Positions 48,198-56,342 of a DNA stretch of 64,000 nt are shown piece after piece. The position numbers were made by a program, and so were the translations under genes. Numbering within the stretch: the first letter of the stretch is position 1; every line of letters begins with the position of its first letter. The DNA comes from Methanothermobacter thermautotrophicus (GTDB lineage Archaea; Methanobacteriota; Methanobacteria; Methanobacteriales; Methanothermobacteraceae), in contig NZ_QKOF01000006.1 of assembly GCF_014889545.1 (NCBI RefSeq), positions 310,001-374,000 of the forward strand, written 5' to 3'. The notes beneath the pieces were generated by a model, which was given only the letters and a program-made list of their open reading frames with translations, had not been told where the DNA came from and made no database searches.

Positions 48198-48527
48198 ATG
48201 GTTGAATTATCCAGTTTATATGGACTTGAAATATACACATCAAGGGGTAAGTACGTTGGAAGGGTCCAGGATGTTGTCCTCAACATCAAGAAGGGACGCG
48301 TCTCAACCCTCAAGGTGAGGCCAATGAGGCATGACAAGAAGAACGTGGGCATAAAGGATGTCCTCAAGACAAGCATAAGGATAGTGCCTGAATCCGATGA
48401 GATAAGGCCCATACAGGAGGAGGGCATCATAGACATAAACTATGACAGGGTACAGGCAGTTGGGGATATACTGATAATATCACCCGAGGTCTCAGTGGAG
48501 AAGAAAGTGAATCCCCTTGAATCCTGA
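48198..48527 (+). CDS. PRC-barrel domain protein
   Basis: A 109-residue PRC-barrel protein. LSSLYGLEIYTSRGKYVGRVQDVVLNIKKGRVSTL (4-38) is a canonical PRC barrel as found in RimM and photosynthetic reaction centre H subunits. A second small beta region follows (RIVPESDEIRP, EGIIDINYDRVQAVGDIL). Archaeal stand-alone PRC proteins are suspected RNA-processing or division (CdpB-like) factors; no choice can be made here. The ATG follows ctggtggtgg. It precedes the aspartate dehydrogenase gene by 21 bases. Confidence 0.9.
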   Translation: MVELSSLYGLEIYTSRGKYVGRVQDVVLNIKKGRVSTLKVRPMRHDKKNVGIKDVLKTSIRIVPESDEIRPIQEEGIIDINYDRVQAVGDILIISPEVSVEKKVNPLES

Positions 48528-48548
48528 TCTTATTTTCGCGTGATACTG

Positions 48549-49313
48549 ATGATGGTGGGTATAGTTGGCTGCGGCGCAATAGCCAACCTCATCACGGGTT
48601 TCGTGAGGGATGGCAGGGTACCGGTTAAACTCGGCTTCTTCTATGACAGGGACCTTGAGCGGGCAGAGAACCTTGCCTCAATGGTTGATGGGAGGGCAGT
48701 GCTCGATGTTGCCGACATGCTCTCTGATGTGGACCTCGTGGTTGAGGCCGCTTCGCCGGAGGCAGTGAGGGACCTTGTCCCGGAGATACTTGAGGCAGGG
48801 AAGGATGTTGTTGTCATGAGCGTAGGGGCCCTCATGGACCCTGAACTCAGAAAGATGCTGGTTGAACTGGCATCCATGAATGATGCAACGATCCATGTCC
48901 CATCAGGAGCCATAGTGGGCCTTGACGGTCTCAAGGCCGCATCCATGGGGAACATTGAATCTGTTAAACTCGTCACAAGGAAACCTCCAAGGTCACTGGG
49001 AATAAGCATGGATGAGAAGAAGGTCCTCTACAGGGGCAGGGCATCCGAGGCCGTTAAGAAGTTCCCGCTTAACATTAATGTTGCCGCGGCCCTCAGCCTT
49101 GCATGCAACCGTGACATTGATGTTGAGATAATAGCCGACCCTGCAGTTGACCGCAACGTCCATGAGGTGACGGTCAGGGGGGATTTCGGTGAGTTCAAGA
49201 CAATAACAGAGAATGTCCGCTGCTCTGTTAACCCCAAAACCAGTGTTATGGCGGCATACTCAGCAATAAAACTCCTCAAGTCACTCAGCGAAAACATGCA
49301 CATTGGAACATGA
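48549..49313 (+). CDS. nadX: L-aspartate dehydrogenase
   Basis: NAD(P)-dependent oxidation of aspartate to iminoaspartate, used for NAD synthesis in place of aspartate oxidase. The Rossmann start is [17 protein letters not shown] (3-19). [13 protein letters not shown] (about 62-74), [15 protein letters not shown] (about 114-128) and [14 protein letters not shown] (about 170-183) are family segments; the catalytic His lies in DRNVHEV (about 200-206). ATG 48549 gives 254 residues; an in-frame GTG at 48540 is possible. Its stop overlaps thg1 as ATGA. Confidence 0.94.
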   Translation: MMVGIVGCGAIANLITGFVRDGRVPVKLGFFYDRDLERAENLASMVDGRAVLDVADMLSDVDLVVEAASPEAVRDLVPEILEAGKDVVVMSVGALMDPELRKMLVELASMNDATIHVPSGAIVGLDGLKAASMGNIESVKLVTRKPPRSLGISMDEKKVLYRGRASEAVKKFPLNINVAAALSLACNRDIDVEIIADPAVDRNVHEVTVRGDFGEFKTITENVRCSVNPKTSVMAAYSAIKLLKSLSENMHIGT

Positions 49314-50053
49314 TGGCTGGTCATCCTATGCGTGAACATGAGGTCTACTCCAGGCTCAGGGCACCACCATCATCAAGGATCATCCTGAGACTTGATGGCA
49401 GGGGATTCCACAGGCTCACAGAGTCCCTTGACTTTGAGAGGCCCTACGATGAGGCCTTCAGGGACCTCATGGTCGGAACATGCCAGGACATCATGGATGA
49501 ATTCAGCCCCACCCTCATATACACCTTCTCTGATGAGATAAACGTGCTCCTTGACTCTGTACCATTCGCAGGGAGGGTTGAGAAGCTTGACTCGGTATTC
49601 GCGGGTTTTGCATCATCATCATTCACCATGAGTGCACTGGAGGCAGGTTTTTCACCTGTTAAGCCGGTTTCCTTTGACTGCCGGGTGATACCCATCTCTT
49701 CAGACCTTGTCCCGGAATACTTCAGGTCAAGGCAGGATGAGTCCTGGAGGAACTGCCTAAACAGCTACGCCTACTGGACCCTCCGTCGGGAGGTTGGGGC
49801 CAGAAGTGCCGCCCGGAAGCTCCATGGATTGAAGCATGATTCCCTCCATGAACTGCTCTTCGAGAGGGGAGTGAACATCTCCAGGGTCCCAGCATGGCAG
49901 AGGAGGGGTGTGGGGATCTACCGCGTACCCCACACGGTTACGGGATACAACCCCCTGAGGGATGAGGAGGTATCTGCTGTGAGGATGAGGGTGAAGGTTG
50001 ACCTTGAACTCCCCCTCTTCACAGAAGAATTCTTTGAGGGCCTCATGAAATAG
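49310..50053 (+). CDS. thg1: tRNA(His) guanylyltransferase / 3'-5' polymerase (Thg1)
   Basis: Adds nucleotides in the 3'-to-5' direction at tRNA 5' ends; archaeal members do template-directed repair. The palm-domain metal ligands are in [13 protein letters not shown] (about 25-37) and [11 protein letters not shown] (about 70-80; the SDE triad). HINAHnxYN-type parts are represented by NSYAYWTL (about 151-158). The 247-residue length is normal. ATG 49310 overlaps the nadX stop; ATG 49328 is an alternative that removes six residues. Confidence 0.95.
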   Translation: MMAGHPMREHEVYSRLRAPPSSRIILRLDGRGFHRLTESLDFERPYDEAFRDLMVGTCQDIMDEFSPTLIYTFSDEINVLLDSVPFAGRVEKLDSVFAGFASSSFTMSALEAGFSPVKPVSFDCRVIPISSDLVPEYFRSRQDESWRNCLNSYAYWTLRREVGARSAARKLHGLKHDSLHELLFERGVNISRVPAWQRRGVGIYRVPHTVTGYNPLRDEEVSAVRMRVKVDLELPLFTEEFFEGLMK

Positions 50054-50057
50054 CAGG

Positions 50058-50134
50058 TAAGAAGAGTATCTGAGTGTATCCTGTGTGGGGGCTAGCTGGC
50101 ATGATGGGGAGTAAGAATCTTATCTGAGTGTATC
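50058..50134. repeat. 23-bp imperfect direct repeat between thg1 and the JAMM gene
   Basis: Bases 50058-50080 and 50112-50134 match at 20 of 23 positions and share tatctgagtgtatc exactly; starts are 54 bases apart. The first copy begins 4 bases after the thg1 stop and the second ends 2 bases before the JAMM start codon, so it copies the junction and ribosome-binding region. Confidence 0.85.
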
Positions 50135-50136
50135 AT

Positions 50137-50562
50137 ATGGGTTTAATTGAGAAGATATTTGCTTTAGCCGGGTTTAAACCGATCAGACGTGTCGTCGTTG
50201 ATTCTGAGGTCATGGATGAGGCCCTGGAGATAGCCAGAAGATCCCATCCCCATGAATTCGCAGCCCTCCTTGAGGGAAGGCAGGAGGGTGAGGTGCTCCA
50301 CGTGACCGGCCTGATATTTCTCCCATCAGAGACATCAGATGAGGGGGCTGTCATGGATGTGCTCATGCTCCCACCCTTCACCGGTGCTGTTGGGTCTGTC
50401 CACTCCCACCCGGGACCTGTGAACCTCCCATCAGCTGCAGATCTGCACTTCTTTTCAAAGAATGGGCTGTTCCACATTATAATAGCCCACCCCTACACCA
50501 TGGATACCGTGGCGGCATACACAAGGAACGGTGATCCTGTAGATTTTGAGGTTGTTCCCTGA
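50137..50562 (+). CDS. JAMM/MPN+ metalloprotease
   Basis: Zinc isopeptidase-like protein of 141 residues. The full JAMM motif is present: a Glu in HEFAALLEG (about 44-52) and VHSHPGPVNLPSAADLHFF (HxH-x7-S-x2-D, about 89-107). Archaeal JAMM1-type enzymes cleave SAMP conjugates or process sulfur-carrier proteins. ATG 50137 is used; the frame extends three codons upstream to a GTG at 50128. The upstream leader contains a duplicated segment. Confidence 0.92.
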   Translation: MGLIEKIFALAGFKPIRRVVVDSEVMDEALEIARRSHPHEFAALLEGRQEGEVLHVTGLIFLPSETSDEGAVMDVLMLPPFTGAVGSVHSHPGPVNLPSAADLHFFSKNGLFHIIIAHPYTMDTVAAYTRNGDPVDFEVVP

Positions 50563-50758
50563 TTGACAGGATGTCTGCAACTAAACAGGGGATTGGATGG
50601 TGGCAGGAGCTTCGGAGTCAGACGTGTGTCCGTCTCTCAAGGAAACCATGAAATGAGATTCAGGGGGATAAAGGTTTTATAAGAAAAAACATGAACTGGA
50701 TCTTCTGTGGGGATAAAGGTATAAGAAAAAGGTAATGGCTGGATCTCAGGATATGAGT
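50563..50758. other. Convergent gap with an imperfect tandem repeat
   Basis: No gene is seen between the JAMM gene and serA. The segment nearest serA is an imperfect tandem duplication (50663-50747). The rest has no structure I recognise. Confidence 0.4.
50663..50747. repeat. Imperfect tandem repeat downstream of serA
   Basis: Two copies of about 40 bases, each running from ggggataaaggt through ataagaaaaa to ctggatct, lie at about 50663-50703 and 50709-50747 with small indels. They adjoin the serA stop (minus strand, 50759) and are T-rich on that strand, so this may be a duplicated terminator. Confidence 0.75.
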
Positions 50759-52336
50759 TTAGATCTCTATTGCAACCGCATCATCCACGTTGTCCAGCTT
50801 CTTAACCTCTTCGATGACCTCTGCAGGGACACTCTGATCTACCTTGAGGACCATCACAGCCTCACCGCCGATCTCCTTCCTGCCGACCTGCATGGTTGCA
50901 ATGTTTATACCGTGCTGGCCGAGCTTTGTTCCTATGGCACCGATGGTACCCGGCAGGTCCCTGTAGCGTGCTATTATCATGGTACCCTCCGGTTTCACAT
51001 CGACCCTGTAACCGTTGATCCCGATTATTGTGGGTTCCTTGATGTGTGTCGCCTCAACACTGAACTCGCCCTTATCTGAGGCTGCAGTGGCGATTATGAT
51101 TGACCTGTAACCATCTGACTCAGACCTGCGGGCCTCTGTAACCATGATGCCCCTCTTCTTTGCAATGGTGGGGGCGTTTATGAGGTTAACGGGTTCTGTG
51201 AGTATGGGGTTGAGTATGGCCTGGAGCATGGTCCTTGTGAGGATGTCGAACTGCATCTCCGCCAGTTCACCGCAGTATGTGACATCCAGTTTCTCTATGT
51301 TACCCGGGAGTGCCTGTGCAATGATGGCCCCAATCTTCTCTGCCAGTTCAATGTAAGGCTTGAGGGACTTGTAGGTCTCTGAGTCCATCACAGGCATGTT
51401 TAGAACGTTCCTCGGTGCACCGCCCTGAAAAACAGTTTTTATCTCATTTGCAACTATGATGGCGGCGTCCCTCTGGGCCTCGGCGGTTGAGGCTCCTATG
51501 TGGGGTGTCAGGACAACATTTTCAAGTTCAAGGAGTGGGCTGCCCTCAGGTGGTTCCTCCTCAAATACGTCAAGGGCTGCGCCGGCTATCTCACCATCCT
51601 TAAGGGCCCTGTAGAGGGCGTCCTCATCGATTATACCTCCACGGGCACAGTTCACTATGAAGGCGGTTTCCTTCATCAATTTGAATTCATCATCTGATAT
51701 GAGGTGCCTTGTCTCAGGGGTGAGGGGGACGTGTATGGTCACTATGTCGGATTCCCTCAGGAGGGTTTCAAGGTCTGTGACGGTCACACCCATCTCCTCG
51801 GCGGCCTCCCTGCTTATGTAGGGGTCATAGACCAGTATGTCCATGCCGAAGGCCTTTGTCCTCACAACGACCTGTGAGCCTATACGGCCCATACCGATTA
51901 TACCCAGGGTCTTACCGTTGAGCTCGATACCCATGAACCGGTTCTTCTCCCATTTACCCTCCTTCACGGATCTGTCCGCAATCGAAATCTTCCTTGCGAG
52001 TGCCAGCATGAGACCGATTGAGTGCTCTGCAACCGTTATGGATGTGGACTCGGGGGCGTTTATCACCATTATACCGCGTTCGGTGGCGGCCTTAACATCA
52101 ACGTTGTCAACACCCACACCGGCCCTCGCTATTATCTTGAGGCGAGGAGCCGCCTCTATGACTTCACGTGTAACCTTCGTCCTGCTCCTTACAACGATGG
52201 CATCAAAGTCCTTTATGGCATCAAGGAGCTCATCAGGGGTTATGGTGGTGTTGACCACAACCTCCGCCACCTCTTCAAGTTCAGATATTCCCTTTTCATT
52301 GATGGAATCAGCAATAAGCACTTTCATCCTGGACAT
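50759..52336 (-). CDS. serA: D-3-phosphoglycerate dehydrogenase
   Basis: First enzyme of serine synthesis, oxidising 3-phosphoglycerate with NAD. The catalytic domain has [17 protein letters not shown] (about 140-156), the Arg of [14 protein letters not shown] (about 225-238) and the His of [13 protein letters not shown] (about 277-289). The C-terminal half has the long-form ASB domain and a final ACT domain ([22 protein letters not shown]), expected for serine feedback control. ATG 52336 follows ggtga and gives 525 residues, the type 1 length. A minus-strand TATA box at 52364-52375 (ttctataaaatc) is its likely promoter. Confidence 0.97.
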   Translation of the reverse strand: MSRMKVLIADSINEKGISELEEVAEVVVNTTITPDELLDAIKDFDAIVVRSRTKVTREVIEAAPRLKIIARAGVGVDNVDVKAATERGIMVINAPESTSITVAEHSIGLMLALARKISIADRSVKEGKWEKNRFMGIELNGKTLGIIGMGRIGSQVVVRTKAFGMDILVYDPYISREAAEEMGVTVTDLETLLRESDIVTIHVPLTPETRHLISDDEFKLMKETAFIVNCARGGIIDEDALYRALKDGEIAGAALDVFEEEPPEGSPLLELENVVLTPHIGASTAEAQRDAAIIVANEIKTVFQGGAPRNVLNMPVMDSETYKSLKPYIELAEKIGAIIAQALPGNIEKLDVTYCGELAEMQFDILTRTMLQAILNPILTEPVNLINAPTIAKKRGIMVTEARRSESDGYRSIIIATAASDKGEFSVEATHIKEPTIIGINGYRVDVKPEGTMIIARYRDLPGTIGAIGTKLGQHGINIATMQVGRKEIGGEAVMVLKVDQSVPAEVIEEVKKLDNVDDAVAIEI

Positions 52337-52363
52337 ATATTTCACCACACTTATCACAATGAA

Positions 52364-52414
52364 GATTTTATAGAATGATAAAAGAATCTATAGAGGTAGG
52401 GTATATTATAATTA
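52364..52414. promoter_or_regulatory. Divergent TATA boxes of serA and the TIM-barrel-like gene
   Basis: The minus strand has ttctataaaatc (52375-52364) for serA. The plus strand has gtatattataatta (52401-52414) for the gene at 52500, predicting its transcript start near 52427. Confidence 0.55.
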
Positions 52415-52424
52415 TGGGTGGGAT

Positions 52425-52469
52425 CAGCAGGCACCTCTGCCAGTGTGCATCACATGGGGGTGCCCGCTG
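52425..52469 (+). promoter_or_regulatory. Stem-loop at the predicted mRNA 5' end of the gene at 52500
   Basis: cagcaggcacc (52425-52435) pairs with ggtgcccgctg (52459-52469) over 11 bases with one A-C mismatch. The 23-base loop holds a small inner hairpin (tgtg-cat-caca). The ribosome-binding site gaggagga (52483-52490) is downstream. It may stabilise or regulate the message; I do not recognise a riboswitch class. Confidence 0.45.
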
Positions 52470-52499
52470 CAATATCCCATCAGAGGAGGATGAATTATC

Positions 52500-53240
52500 A
52501 TGTTCAGCGGATCGGTCACCGTCGATGGCATGGAACTGCCGGAAACATTCCTTGGAAGTGCACCCTTCACAGCCCCAACCTACTTCGGGCACAGGTCAAG
52601 GCTCTATGAGATGGACCTCAAAAACAGGCCAGAGGCCATTGCGGAGGTGATTATCGAATCATATGGGATGGGTGTGAGGGGTTTCCAGATCATACCCGAG
52701 GGGCAGGTCCTTGAGGCCCTTGAGATGGCGAGGAACGCCGGCTGTGAGTTCACCCTCATGGGTACACTGCGGCATGAACACCTTGAGGAGGACCTCCAGA
52801 CCCTCTCAGACCTTGGGTCCGCTGCAGTGCTTCTTGATGAACACTACACAGATCTTCTTGAAGCCTCTGAGGTTGCTGAGATTCTGGATGGTGTTGAGGG
52901 GATGCTAAGGGGCCTTGCAACGACCATGCCACGGGAGACAACGGTGAGGCTGATTGATGAGGGTGTTGATAACTTCGAACTCTACATGATCCCCGTCAAC
53001 AGACTTGGCTACATGACAGATTTTCCTGTCTTCCTTGATGATGAGCGGAAGGAACTCGGAGGGCTCCTCAATGAACTCGGGAAAACAGTGGTCGCTGAGA
53101 AGGTCCTTGCAGCGGGTATAATCCCACCAGCGGAGGCCTTTGAATTCATAGGGGGTCTTGACTATGTGGATATGGTCGCAGTGGGTGTTGCATCTGTATC
53201 CGAGGCAAGGGAGACCTTTAACGAACTCTTCGGGAGGTAA
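52500..53240 (+). CDS. Conserved TIM-barrel-like protein of unknown function
   Basis: I cannot name this 246-residue protein. Repeating strand-helix units suggest a TIM barrel: AIAEVIIESYGMGVRGFQII (about 46-65), CEFTLMGTLRHEHLEEDL (about 81-98), GSAAVLLDEHYTDLLEA (about 104-120), FELYMIPVNRLGYM (about 159-172), KTVVAEKVLAAGIIP (about 196-210) and VDMVAVGVASVSEARETF (about 224-241). His/Asp/Glu clusters could bind metal. It has no signal peptide. It is divergent from serA, with a good ribosome-binding site and a structured leader. Confidence 0.8.
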   Translation: MFSGSVTVDGMELPETFLGSAPFTAPTYFGHRSRLYEMDLKNRPEAIAEVIIESYGMGVRGFQIIPEGQVLEALEMARNAGCEFTLMGTLRHEHLEEDLQTLSDLGSAAVLLDEHYTDLLEASEVAEILDGVEGMLRGLATTMPRETTVRLIDEGVDNFELYMIPVNRLGYMTDFPVFLDDERKELGGLLNELGKTVVAEKVLAAGIIPPAEAFEFIGGLDYVDMVAVGVASVSEARETFNELFGR

Positions 53241-53396
53241 TGGATTCTCTGGAGTTAGAGCTGCACTGGAGGTGATGAAGCAGGTGTGTGTCTGCAGTAA
53301 GAGGTCAGGTTTCGGGAGCTGAGTTAATCCGTCCACAGCTTTCAGGTCGCTGTTATCACAGAATTTTTATCCATATGATCTCGGGAGGTGTAAATC

Positions 53397-53861
53397 TTGG
53401 ATAATACAACAAAGGTACTTATCGTGGCATGTTTTGTTCTCATAGGATCTCTGGGATTCCTCTCCGGTGTTTTCCTCAAAAGGTCCACTGTGGACCACTA
53501 TGATGTCACCATTGAGGGTGACGAGGGGGTGACCGGAAGCCCTCAGGGCCCATCATGGCACAGGGTTATGAGCTTCACCGGGTCTGGATCTGATTACAGG
53601 TGCGTTGATATCAGGGGAAACAAGTTCAAGGTGGTGATTTCGGCTGCACCAATAATCAATTATGATGTGAACACTGTGACAGTGGATGTCCTCAGGGACG
53701 GCCAGATCCTGGCATCGGGCACCGCTGATTGGGGTCCAAAAGAGTCACCGAAAAGGAAGAAGAGAATGATCGAGGTTTCAGGGGGCCCGGGATACTACTG
53801 CATATCTGTATACGCCTATGAGATTGAGGACTGGGAGGTTACTGTCTGGGACTATTACTGA
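53397..53861 (+). CDS. Membrane-anchored extracellular protein of unknown function
   Basis: A 154-residue protein with one N-terminal membrane segment (LIVACFVLIGSLGFLSGVF, residues 8-26) followed by a beta-rich external domain with two Cys (C69 and C139, possible disulfide) and many aromatic residues near the C-terminus (YAYEIEDWEVTVWDYY). I do not recognise the domain; the pattern recalls small jelly-roll or lipoprotein-like folds. The TTG start follows gggaggtg. It stands alone, with 156 bases before it and 151 after it that hold no gene I can see. Confidence 0.75.
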   Translation: MDNTTKVLIVACFVLIGSLGFLSGVFLKRSTVDHYDVTIEGDEGVTGSPQGPSWHRVMSFTGSGSDYRCVDIRGNKFKVVISAAPIINYDVNTVTVDVLRDGQILASGTADWGPKESPKRKKRMIEVSGGPGYYCISVYAYEIEDWEVTVWDYY

Positions 53862-54012
53862 CCCTTCCAATCCATTTTTTGGTTGCCTGTTGCGAGATAT
53901 TGAAAAAGGCGGTATTCTATTGAAAGCTCATGATATTTGATTAAACAGGTCTTCCACAGCATGCCCGGCAGAGGGATGTCACCCACATGCAGAGCTCGAC
54001 TCAGTTCATAGA

Positions 54013-54948
54013 CTAACTGCAGGTTTTTCTCTCGGCTATGACCTTGAGGAACTCCTTGCTGCTCTCCATTTCACCGATTTCCCAGCTCTTGATGACGGGG
54101 ATTCCCTCAATGTTTTCACTTATCCTGGGATTATCGATTATGAACACTGACTCAGAGCCACTTACAAGGGAAAGATCCTTGAGGGGGACAGCCATCCTCC
54201 GCAGGGTCCTTGAATCCCTCTGCTTCTCAAGGTTGGTTATCACAGTATTATCAAACCTGATCTCCTTTGCCACAGCATCAAAGGGGGTTTTGTGGGTTTC
54301 TATCATGCCAAAGCCAATATCAGCAAGTCTACCTGATGGTTTTATCTCAATTTCATCCCTCTCGGGTACACCGAATATGTCGATGGAGAGGGTTATCCTG
54401 ATGTTAAGTATCTCCTCCAGGATCATGGCTGTCTCGGGTGATGCCCTTGCAAGTCCATTCTCATACTTGTAGATGGTCTTCCTGGAGACATGGGCGAGGT
54501 CAGCCAGGTCCTTGAGTGAGAGGTTGTACTCCTCACGGACCTCCCTGAGGGTTTTACCGTCTATATGAACATAGTAGCCTCCCCGGTCAGCGATTATCTC
54601 AGGGTACTCACCATCAACCACCATGTTCCTGAAGGTCTCGGGGGCCACTGCAGGGATACCGTGCCTTTCATAGACAACATCCTCCTCAAGGGGTTCTGTC
54701 TTTGACCTCACCCCTATGATAATTGGTGAGGCAAGGAAGGTATGTGCAAGGGTTCTTATCTCATGGGCCTGCAAACTATTTATACCATCAATGTTTACAA
54801 GGACCTTAAGCAATAGAAGTAATAGTTTCCTTCTTGCCATGAGGTCGAAGCAGCTCCGCTCATATATGTGTGATGTCTCAAACCCGTTGCTGGCAAGAAG
54901 TTCATGTATCTCACGTAATACATGCTCCCTTTTAACTGATCCATCCAA
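54013..54948 (-). CDS. Cro/C1-type HTH transcriptional regulator, archaeal family
   Basis: A 311-residue archaeal regulator. The N-terminal domain (about 1-120) resembles a nuclease-like alpha/beta fold. A Cro/C1 helix-turn-helix lies at about 134-188 (LREVREEYNLSLKDLADLAHVSRKTIYKYENG), and a C-terminal domain has VFIIDNPRI and IPVIKSWEIGEME. The same arrangement is found in the putative HTH-type regulator family conserved across Euryarchaeota. The TTG start at 54948 uses ggtga in a palindrome it shares with the divergent tiaS, so autoregulation of both genes is plausible. Confidence 0.88.
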   Translation of the reverse strand: MDGSVKREHVLREIHELLASNGFETSHIYERSCFDLMARRKLLLLLLKVLVNIDGINSLQAHEIRTLAHTFLASPIIIGVRSKTEPLEEDVVYERHGIPAVAPETFRNMVVDGEYPEIIADRGGYYVHIDGKTLREVREEYNLSLKDLADLAHVSRKTIYKYENGLARASPETAMILEEILNIRITLSIDIFGVPERDEIEIKPSGRLADIGFGMIETHKTPFDAVAKEIRFDNTVITNLEKQRDSRTLRRMAVPLKDLSLVSGSESVFIIDNPRISENIEGIPVIKSWEIGEMESSKEFLKVIAERKTCS

Positions 54949-54953
54949 TCATA

Positions 54954-54964
54954 TCACCAGGTGA
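54954..54964. promoter_or_regulatory. Palindromic shared Shine-Dalgarno site of two divergent genes
   Basis: tcaccaggtga gives ggtga on both strands: the plus copy is 5 bases before the tiaS ATG (54970) and the minus copy 5 bases before the regulator TTG (54948). Only 21 bases separate the genes, so both promoters must lie within coding sequence. Confidence 0.7.
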
Positions 54965-54969
54965 ATGTA

Positions 54970-56304
54970 ATGTACAGGCTTCATGTTGGTATAGATGATA
55001 CAGATTCCCCTGAAGGGATGTGCACAACCTATATATCATGTGTCATAATCCAGGAACTTAAAAGTTGCGGTTTCTCCCTTGAGGGACATCCCCGGCTGAT
55101 AAGGCTCAACCCCTTCGCACCCCACAAGACCCGTGGCAACGGTGCAGTCACCTTCACTGTGCTTGCAGAATCCCCTGAGGATATTAACACCATAAAGGGC
55201 ATCGTCCTTCAAGTGGTGGCGGAACTTGCCGAGCTTGATAGGGAGAGGACCAACCCGGGTGTTGTATTCCACACAGGCGAGATCACAGATGAGATGAGGG
55301 AATTTGCCCTGTCAGCCATAAGGCTGATACTCAGGATAGAGGACGCCCGGAGGCTCGCAGAGAAGGTCGGTGCAGAGGTGCACGGCTTCAAGAAGGGGAG
55401 GGGTATCATAGGGGCCCTTGCAGCCATTGGGTGCCCCCTGGATGACTCCACCTATGAGCTTCTGACCTACAGGGTCCCTGAGAACTATGGTAAACCCAGA
55501 CGTATCGACCCTGAGTCGGTTGCAAGGATGGATGAGGCAACAGGGACTGAAACCTTTGATAACATCGATGGAGACTACATTGCAATAGAACCCCACACAC
55601 CCTGCCCCATACTCTATGGTATAAGGGGAGAGTCCCCCGAGGTCCTACTGAGGGCTATGGAGATGGTCTGTGTTGACGAGGAGATTGAAAGGCACTGCAT
55701 CTTTGAGACCAACCAGCACACCGACCAGCACATACAGGATGCAGTGAGGATCGCGGACATGGAGACCTTCGGATGCTACAGGGTGAGGGGGGAGGTGGTC
55801 GACGGTCCGAGGGTGATCGAGGGAGGTCATGTGTTCTTCACCCTTGGTGATGAATCCGGCCAGATTGAATGTGGAGCCTACGAGCCCACAAAGGACTTCA
55901 GGAAGATCATCCTTGAACTCATACCCGGAGATGTAGTCACGGTCTACGGGGGCATTGGAGCACAGGGGACCCTTAACATCGAGAAGATCCATATAGAAAG
56001 CCTTGCAGATCTTTACGTTGAGGAAAACCCCATCTGCACCTGCGGTAAACGCATGAAATCTGCCGGGAGGAACAAGGGATTCAAGTGCCCCTCATGTGGA
56101 AGGAGGCTCAGAAGCTCAGAGAAGGTCAGGAGAGCCATTGAGAGGCCACTTACTGGGGGATACTATGAGGTGCCAACCTGTGCAAGAAGGCACCTCTCAA
56201 AGCAGCTGGTGAGGATGGGGATCAGCTCCCCGCCCTTCGAAGCCACTGAGAGCAGCAGCACCCGGCAATCAGCCCACTTTAATAAAAAATGGGAAGATTT
56301 ATAA
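54970..56304 (+). CDS. tiaS: tRNA(Ile2) 2-agmatinylcytidine synthetase
   Basis: Modifies C34 of tRNA-Ile2 with agmatine so that it reads AUA. The N-terminus HVGIDDTDSPEGMCTTY (5-21) carries the acidic phosphate/metal motif of TiaS. FKKGRGIIGALAAIGCP (about 139-155) follows. An OB-fold (about 268-345) precedes a zinc ribbon CTCGKRMKSAG...CPSCGRRL (about 353-378). ATG 54970 follows ggtga by 5 bases; a GTG at 54961 would overlap that site. The product is 444 residues. Confidence 0.96.
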   Translation: MYRLHVGIDDTDSPEGMCTTYISCVIIQELKSCGFSLEGHPRLIRLNPFAPHKTRGNGAVTFTVLAESPEDINTIKGIVLQVVAELAELDRERTNPGVVFHTGEITDEMREFALSAIRLILRIEDARRLAEKVGAEVHGFKKGRGIIGALAAIGCPLDDSTYELLTYRVPENYGKPRRIDPESVARMDEATGTETFDNIDGDYIAIEPHTPCPILYGIRGESPEVLLRAMEMVCVDEEIERHCIFETNQHTDQHIQDAVRIADMETFGCYRVRGEVVDGPRVIEGGHVFFTLGDESGQIECGAYEPTKDFRKIILELIPGDVVTVYGGIGAQGTLNIEKIHIESLADLYVEENPICTCGKRMKSAGRNKGFKCPSCGRRLRSSEKVRRAIERPLTGGYYEVPTCARRHLSKQLVRMGISSPPFEATESSSTRQSAHFNKKWEDL

Positions 56305-56312
56305 CAATCACT

Positions 56313-56324
56313 GTTATATTTAAA
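56313..56324 (+). promoter_or_regulatory. TATA box of the MmgE/PrpD gene, inside the end of the preceding gap
   Basis: gttatatttaaa predicts a transcript start at about 56340-56346, essentially at the ATGs 56343/56346, so this message may be leaderless. Confidence 0.5.
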
Positions 56325-56342
56325 GGCAAGATAGTAGGATCA

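Noticed and set aside
53229-53396. cgggaggt at the end of the gene at 52500 and again before the gene at 53397 as a further gene-end duplication
   Set aside because: The match is only about ten bases and consists mostly of a ribosome-binding consensus.
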